DNA of 64,000 bases from NCBI GenBank assembly GCA_028823175.1, contig JAPKBZ010000005.1, positions 1 through 64,000 of the forward strand, given 5' to 3'. This document shows positions 60,101 to 64,000 of this stretch, in pieces (the stretch's first letter is position 1; the number at the start of each line of letters is the position of its first letter). The stretch is from Myxococcota bacterium. Its GTDB lineage: Bacteria > Myxococcota_A > UBA9160 > UBA4427. A model generated the notes under the pieces. It saw only the letters and a list, made by a program, of their open reading frames with translations. It had not been told where the DNA came from and made no database searches. Position numbers and translations under genes: made by a program.

Positions 60101-60365
60101 TGAGGGCCGCGGTGCGGAGGGAATCGGGAATTCAAGAATTGTTCAGGGCGGATCGGGCTACCTCTCGATGAATCCGAAGGAGCAGCATTTCGGGATGGCC
60201 GACGCCCAATACGCGAATATCTGGGTGACTTGGCCGAACGGGGAAAAGGCGGAGTTTCAGCGGGTCGTCACCAATCGAGCGCATCGGATTTCCCAGGCCG
60301 AAGGAATCAATCCAAAGGCGCTGTCGGGTCCGGGGCAAGGGCTTCCACCCGGTGGTAGCGATTGA
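57126..60365 (+). CDS. Large exported FG-GAP/ASPIC protein with novel N-terminal half
   Basis: 1079 aa from the ATG at 57126. A signal peptide ends near AESAEF. Residues about 40-490 are helical and match no family I recognise. Residues about 510-950 carry at least six FG-GAP/VCBS calcium-loop repeats (DIDGDGHTDLLF, DFDNDGLQDILI, DYDGDGLLDLYI, DFDGDGKQDIIV, DINRDGYPDIYI, DFDQDGDLDIAI), predicted to form a beta propeller. The C-terminus is a UnbV/ASPIC domain (RIVQGGSGYLSMNPKEQHFG). It is probably secreted and binds surfaces or glycans. The last 59 bp overlap the convergent gene of the same class. The first 1,390 bp upstream belong to the DAO gene. Confidence 0.82.
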   Translation: MMSSSSFRMGIAFAGALAFAPLAESAEFDFAPPAPEEAQVSRAGNADSTRTILETIGSLEAEQDAKCNSTASRFEDFLFGTPLSAAARQEKTRLQKVLVRRLWFAASEKARAAGERQISAERIRDESRQTLLASEVEGGILELRFPDFPVFEISARRGEQYGSIAFSLRAILGVQQELLLSTGQLPLPLTPEATEALRITLDRVALAAQLSADESARLASEFEIDSATIRVAWELLVGAQEPSESLESFGEGFRPNPLESSLLGDLIDQKTAAYQTYNKLSGRKRRALFVTNTVRFYARAKIARDAQARGDIIAAVNLGLDEFSQELLTLAQGIAEEEKHLLVRADDAHEAARRLLPQKIDVFEDVHVFPNLPEDERVTLEAYDCDSFRDFGIHWLSLKRVFALQAEGAMSVDPFAAEIIAEAISQYGVLLLRIAGENVNGSGQDLFLKPKDLAQSAREIAGRSGRHPDMTPVRPESAPIASAAVIVSPTDSEALYFTDITDEVGLSFQHRSSKWLGEFRHKQVKTPPTFSGGGVAAEDIDGDGHTDLLFVGGAGNALLINQGDGRFIDLTDQAGLDYLREDGSPAEARNPIVADFDNDGLQDILITYVDDEHRLYRNLGNRKFSDSTALAGLGGKGGVGGPVATFDYDGDGLLDLYIGYFGDYLNGDFPAQERDNHQALPNRLLRNLGGMRFEDVTEASGTGDRGWAQAVSHLDFDGDGKQDIIVANDYGLNAVFRNKGGGQFENVAPDLNMRRALHSMNVGTTDINRDGYPDIYISNIATLVKDNKYTFPDVNTALDFDPHAMAGMLVKEADTFFVSRTREGEFSGYEISRDIERGATSTGWAWDAEFFDFDHDGDDDLYLVNGINDYNAFSMIYGGGGDEGQGKSVLLSHGRESNVFFLNEGARLKNRSAVSGADFTGNSRSTAYLDFDQDGDLDIAINNFHSGATLLRNNTREGGEVSGKRWLKIRLEGDPEKGSNRDAIGARIEVRGEGRGAEGIGNSRIVQGGSGYLSMNPKEQHFGMADAQYANIWVTWPNGEKAEFQRVVTNRAHRISQAEGINPKALSGPGQGLPPGGSD

Positions 60366-62661
60366 TCTCGGGGTTTCGAAGCGTTCGCGTCGACCCGCCG
60401 ATCCAGCGCACCTCGAGAGATTGAACTTCCTGATTTTTGCCGAGGCCGAAATGCACGGTTGTTGGGTGCTGGCCCATGACGCTTTCTCCAACCAGCACAT
60501 GCTTGATCTGAGAACGTTCTCCTGCTCGGATTCGAATCGAAGCGCCCACCGGTGAAGGCCCGCCTTCAGATTCTGAGAGCTCGATTCCAATCCAGTGGTT
60601 TTCAGTGTCGAGTTCGTTTCGGTAGGCGTGGAGGTATTGGCCCTCCTCGCCACGATCCTCCATCACCAGGACATCAACTCGACCGTCTCGGTCGAGATCC
60701 GCGGTGATTGCCGAGCGGCTGTCGAACTCGTCCGCGAGCCCCATTAGGAAGGCGATATTGAGGAAAGCCTTGCCCGACTGGTTCATCAACAAAGAGTTTT
60801 TTTGGTAGCCATCCCAGGATTCCCTGCCGCTGGTAAAACCGCTCATTTCCTCTGAAAAGAGATTTTCGAGGGATTTGTTCGGCTTGGAGTCACCGTCAAA
60901 GATGTCGTGGCGCCAGAAAGTCGAGCAATAATCCTTGGTGGACTCGCCGCTCTCGTGGCCGTTGGCGGCGAAGAGATCGGGGTCCCCGTCGTTGTCGAAG
61001 TCCAGGGCGCTGGTCCCCCAGGTCCAGCCTGTTCGCGCAATGTCGGCATGGAAGGAGGGTCTGCTCCAAATTCCATCCCCGGCGAGATACATCCGGTTTC
61101 CGTAGGCCATACGCATGCGCATGGCGTCTGTATCGGGCCTGTCTTCCCGGGAGAGTCCCAGGGCCTCCATGCGCCGTGCTGTAGTCGATCCCATGCCGGC
61201 GACGAAGAAATCCAATCGCCCGTCGAGGTCGTAGTCGGCCAAGGCGCCCGACATGCCGAAGAGGTGGCGATCCTCCTTGAGCGTTGCGTTTGCGTCGGAA
61301 AAGTGCCCTGAGCCGTCATTGCGATAAAGATCGACCCCCGAGAAGTCACTGATTACCAGTAGGTCGAGGTCACCATCCTCGTCGAGGTCGGAAAAGACGC
61401 TGGCGTAGGTTCGCCGGAACCTTTTCGCCCCGAGGCCGGCCATCTCGGTCCGCAATTCGAAGTGACCCTTCCCATCGTTGATCAGGAGGTGAGATTCCCA
61501 GCCGTCATTCGCGTCGAAAAAGGGAGTGGGCATTTGGCCTCCCGAGTAGGGGGGCCTGTACTGGGTTAGCCAGGCGTCGAGGTCGCCGTCCGCGTCGATA
61601 TCCCCCACCGCGATGGAGGAAGGGCCCTGGAGCAGTCCACGGAGTCGGGGAGTCAGTCGTGGCGAGTCGGGGAAGCGGCCTTTCCCGTCGCCTCGGTAAA
61701 GGACGATATCTCCGCTCCGTCTGGGGGCGAGGAGATCGGGTTGGCCGTCGCCATCGAAGTCCGCGACGGCGCCGGCCTCGGCGAGGGGGTAGGGTTCGGT
61801 TAGCAGTGGCTGTTCTTCCGAGAGAGCACCGCCGTGGTTCCATCGAATCGTGCCGGCACCGAGGAGCAGAACATCCTCGAATCCGTTCTTGTCGAGGTCG
61901 TAGACGACTAGGGGATGAAGTCGGCGGGGCGAACTTCCCCCTGGGCTCGTTTTCAACTTGATTTCGCTGAAGGCGGGACCGTCACTGCGGCTTAGCATTT
62001 GCAGATTTGTGGCGTCGACTCGGGCGGGGATCGGGTTGCCTCGGGAATCGCGGCCGGCCGCCCACTCGACTTCGAGAGGGCCGTCGATGACAAAGCGCCG
62101 ACCGGAGGGCTCATGGATGCCGTGGAGCACGATACTGACCCGGGAGCGAGCGGGGTCGTTTCCATCGCTCGGTTCAAATCGGGCGTGGTGCCATTCGGAT
62201 TGGACGAGCGCGTAGCCGCCCGCTTCGAGTTTTTTGAGCCACGCTCGCCATCCCGGGTGGCCGAGGGTCTGAAGCGGCGGTCCGAAAGTTTTTCTCTGGA
62301 TTCCGTGGGGCAGGTCTTCGCTGCGGGTTGGCTCGCCCAGGGTAATTTGGCCGAGTTGGAGTGCAGCCAGGGCGCGAAATTTCTCCGGTCGGGCGTCTCG
62401 GCGATCGGCGGCCAGCAACTGATCCCAGAGAGCGACCAGACTCGCCTCGTATTCCTGGGCGAGGTTCTCGCTCTGCCAGACCGTGGTATCGCGCTCGGCG
62501 CGCTCCAGGCGCAAACTCGTCTCCCCGCCGTTTGCGGCGTGGCCCCCCCCCTCTTGCCTTAGGCTTCCTCCAAACTCGGAATCGCAAGCGAGGGTCAGGC
62601 AAAATAAGCCGAGGACCCATCCCGTGTGGAGCGGGCGTGAAATGTTGACCGCTGCCCCCAT
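60307..62661 (-). CDS. FG-GAP/ASPIC lipoprotein
   Basis: 784 aa from the ATG at 62661 (GGAG 8 bases before); the frame is open to 62796. A lipoprotein signal peptide ends in CLTLAC. Residues about 45-250 are an unassigned domain. FG-GAP/VCBS loops follow (DFDGDGQPDLLA, DIDADGDLDAWL, DLDEDGDLDLLV, DYDLDGRLDFFV, DFDNDGDPDLFA, DLDRDGRVDVLV), then a C-terminal UnbV/ASPIC module (VGESVMGQHPTTVHFGLG). It is likely to face the periplasm or cell surface. It overlaps the convergent FG-GAP gene by 59 bp at the 3' ends. Confidence 0.83.
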   Translation of the reverse strand: MGAAVNISRPLHTGWVLGLFCLTLACDSEFGGSLRQEGGGHAANGGETSLRLERAERDTTVWQSENLAQEYEASLVALWDQLLAADRRDARPEKFRALAALQLGQITLGEPTRSEDLPHGIQRKTFGPPLQTLGHPGWRAWLKKLEAGGYALVQSEWHHARFEPSDGNDPARSRVSIVLHGIHEPSGRRFVIDGPLEVEWAAGRDSRGNPIPARVDATNLQMLSRSDGPAFSEIKLKTSPGGSSPRRLHPLVVYDLDKNGFEDVLLLGAGTIRWNHGGALSEEQPLLTEPYPLAEAGAVADFDGDGQPDLLAPRRSGDIVLYRGDGKGRFPDSPRLTPRLRGLLQGPSSIAVGDIDADGDLDAWLTQYRPPYSGGQMPTPFFDANDGWESHLLINDGKGHFELRTEMAGLGAKRFRRTYASVFSDLDEDGDLDLLVISDFSGVDLYRNDGSGHFSDANATLKEDRHLFGMSGALADYDLDGRLDFFVAGMGSTTARRMEALGLSREDRPDTDAMRMRMAYGNRMYLAGDGIWSRPSFHADIARTGWTWGTSALDFDNDGDPDLFAANGHESGESTKDYCSTFWRHDIFDGDSKPNKSLENLFSEEMSGFTSGRESWDGYQKNSLLMNQSGKAFLNIAFLMGLADEFDSRSAITADLDRDGRVDVLVMEDRGEEGQYLHAYRNELDTENHWIGIELSESEGGPSPVGASIRIRAGERSQIKHVLVGESVMGQHPTTVHFGLGKNQEVQSLEVRWIGGSTRTLRNPEINRYHRVEALAPDPTAPLD

Positions 62662-62691
62662 TCTTTTGCTCCTTCGTAAGTAAGTTATTGA

Positions 62692-62697
62692 ATTATA
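62692..62697 (-). promoter_or_regulatory. Probable -10 box of the FG-GAP lipoprotein gene
   Basis: A perfect TATAAT occurs on the minus strand in an AT-rich patch, 31 bases before the ATG at 62661. The best -35 candidate (TTGGGA) has only a 14-bp spacer, so the -35 part is doubtful. Confidence 0.45.
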
Positions 62698-62920
62698 TAT
62701 CGTTTTTATTTTCCCAAGAGAGGGAGAACAAGCTGGAAGAGGCCCTGCCCCCCGGGTCTCCTTGCCCTTTGGGGTCATTTTCCGCTTGACCGTCACCGCC
62801 GGTGGGGCTCATTATAGGGAACGAGACTAGTTGGAGATTCGAATGATTCTACTGGCGGGCCTAATTTCTGAGGTTCCGCGGTACTTTCGGCGGCCACGCC
62901 GGGAATTGGGGAGATCCGAA

Positions 62921-64000
62921 ATGAGGGCAGGGAACTTTTTGGAAGCCGGTCAGTGGACGAAGCGCACTTCACTGGTTCTGGGATTGATGGCCGCAGGCAT
63001 GGTTGCCGTAGCCAGCGCCCAGGCGGCAGTACCGATGTACGTGCTCGGTAAGTTAACGGTTCCCTCCTTCGGGAACGATACGACGACCGGCGCCTCGGCG
63101 CCGTTAATGTCGACCAACTACTTGGGCATTCCCTTTGGCCAGGCCTGCAACTCAGCCCATGGGACGGGAACGACTGCCTGTTACGCGACTTCGTCCTATC
63201 AGAGTGCTCATGATGGTTCCCCGCTCTTGGGAACCGGGGTTCTTTCGGTGGCGACTGGAGCCAGTCCGAATCCGCTCAGCCTGCCGGCCAGCCTCGTTTC
63301 GGTCAAGTTGGGCACCTTTCCGACGGTGTTCAGTAGTCCCTCCTTTGCTAAGAAGCCGGTGAACGGTGTTCCGGGTGGCTCTTTCTCCTATTACCCGCCC
63401 TATATCTACAGCTACACGTACGCGGACCTCAAGAACGCAGCCGGCAATTTCTTCGCGGGTGGCGGGCCCGGGAACTTTACCTTCAACGCTACCGCCGGTG
63501 GCCTCCCGGCGGGCAGCCTGACTACGACGGCGGGCGCCAACAAGTTTGGTGGCACCATGGGCATGCTGGGCATGTTGCAGACCCATTTCGCGTATTCCCG
63601 AGCGGGCGGCTTGAGCATCGGAACCGATAACTGGCTGGTGGACTGGATGGGCAAGGGTATCGCTACAGTGGGAGGTGCGAGCGTTGTGACCACGGCGACG
63701 ACCGGCACGAACAAGCACAACGTACTCATGGAGACCAACACCAATTATGTCTCGGTGAGTGCTTTTCCCTGGACGACGGGTGTCGCATCGGCCACGGCCA
63801 CACGCGGGCCCTTCTTCACCGTTTTCGCGCGGTCGGGTTACGATACTCGCACGGCGGGTGGCGCGGGCAATATTCAGATGGTGAGCCCCATGCTGACCCA
63901 CTGGCGCACCCCGGCCGGCGATGTCGATTACGAAACCGCCAGCATCGGCGTTTTCACCCTTCAGTTCGTTCCCGAGCCCTCGAGCGCCATGATTCTGATG
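62921..64000 (+). CDS. PEP-CTERM exported protein, 3' end outside window
   Basis: 360 residues are visible from the ATG at 62921, chosen because GGGGAG lies 7 bases before it; an in-frame ATG at 62843 is possible. A signal peptide (TSLVLGLMAAGMVAVASAQA) is followed by a Gly/Thr/Ser-rich beta-type mature region with a single Cys pair (CNSAHGTGTTAC). The reading frame stays open to the last base, where FVPEPSSAMILM begins the VPEP sorting motif and membrane segment. The basic tail and stop must lie just outside. An exosortase elsewhere in the genome should process it. Confidence 0.82.
   Translation, partial: MRAGNFLEAGQWTKRTSLVLGLMAAGMVAVASAQAAVPMYVLGKLTVPSFGNDTTTGASAPLMSTNYLGIPFGQACNSAHGTGTTACYATSSYQSAHDGSPLLGTGVLSVATGASPNPLSLPASLVSVKLGTFPTVFSSPSFAKKPVNGVPGGSFSYYPPYIYSYTYADLKNAAGNFFAGGGPGNFTFNATAGGLPAGSLTTTAGANKFGGTMGMLGMLQTHFAYSRAGGLSIGTDNWLVDWMGKGIATVGGASVVTTATTGTNKHNVLMETNTNYVSVSAFPWTTGVASATATRGPFFTVFARSGYDTRTAGGAGNIQMVSPMLTHWRTPAGDVDYETASIGVFTLQFVPEPSSAMILM

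Overview
The window is high-GC DNA, densely packed with genes, with no rRNA, tRNA, phage, insertion sequence or CRISPR array that I could see. RND efflux genes, lipoproteins, two PEP-CTERM (exosortase-sorted) proteins, FG-GAP/ASPIC proteins, a DUF3604 protein and luciferase-like oxidoreductases point to an uncultured Gram-negative bacterium, perhaps from the former Deltaproteobacteria (Myxococcota- or Binatota-like). That placement is inference; no phylogenetic marker is present.

Region 1 (1-12.6 kb): an Nfu-type Fe-S protein, a cupin, a HAD-type phosphatase, an amidohydrolase, two luciferase-like oxidoreductases, an MFS exporter, an MDR reductase, a tungsten aldehyde ferredoxin oxidoreductase with its MoaD-like partner, a PEP-CTERM protein and a nitronate monooxygenase. 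Region 2 (12.7-19.1 kb): a minus-strand operon of a FadR-type regulator, an RND adaptor, an RND pump and a DapB-like dehydrogenase. Upstream of it lie a G-rich tract and four 14-bp-phased copies of a FadR-type palindrome. Region 3 (19.1-24.7 kb): an amidohydrolase lipoprotein, a dimethylglycine/sarcosine dehydrogenase-like enzyme and a convergent AgcS symporter that probably starts at CTG. Region 4 (24.8-32.7 kb): crotonase, small proteins, a VOC protein, an arsR-arsI pair with a clear promoter and operator, an M20 hydrolase, a DUF3604 protein and an SDR.

Region 5 (32.7-57.1 kb) is the most interesting part: a locus for demethylating methylated amines or betaines. A Rieske oxygenase sits with a ureohydrolase on the minus strand. 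Divergent from it runs a long plus-strand series: a second Rieske oxygenase; two non-pyrrolysine MttB-type methyltransferases; a homocysteine methyltransferase; a corrinoid protein; a DUF1638 protein; a small 'virulence factor' protein; a RACo-type corrinoid activator; and an acetoin-dehydrogenase-like E1alpha/E1beta/E2-hydrolase set. It continues with a BetI-like TetR regulator fused in frame to a complete Rieske oxygenase, a GcvT-type demethylase, two CrtI-like flavoproteins, a PDZ-like protein and a DAO oxidase. Methyl groups could leave the substrate either by oxygenation (Rieske) or by transfer to corrinoid (MttB) and then to homocysteine; no pterin methyltransferase is present in the window. 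The regulator-oxygenase fusion, preceded by two abutting 18-bp ATTGG...TCAAT boxes, is the best candidate for an undescribed system.

Region 6 (57.1-64 kb): two convergent, overlapping FG-GAP/ASPIC proteins and a PEP-CTERM protein cut by the window end. Short tandem arrays with 12-15-bp units recur at gene edges throughout the window.
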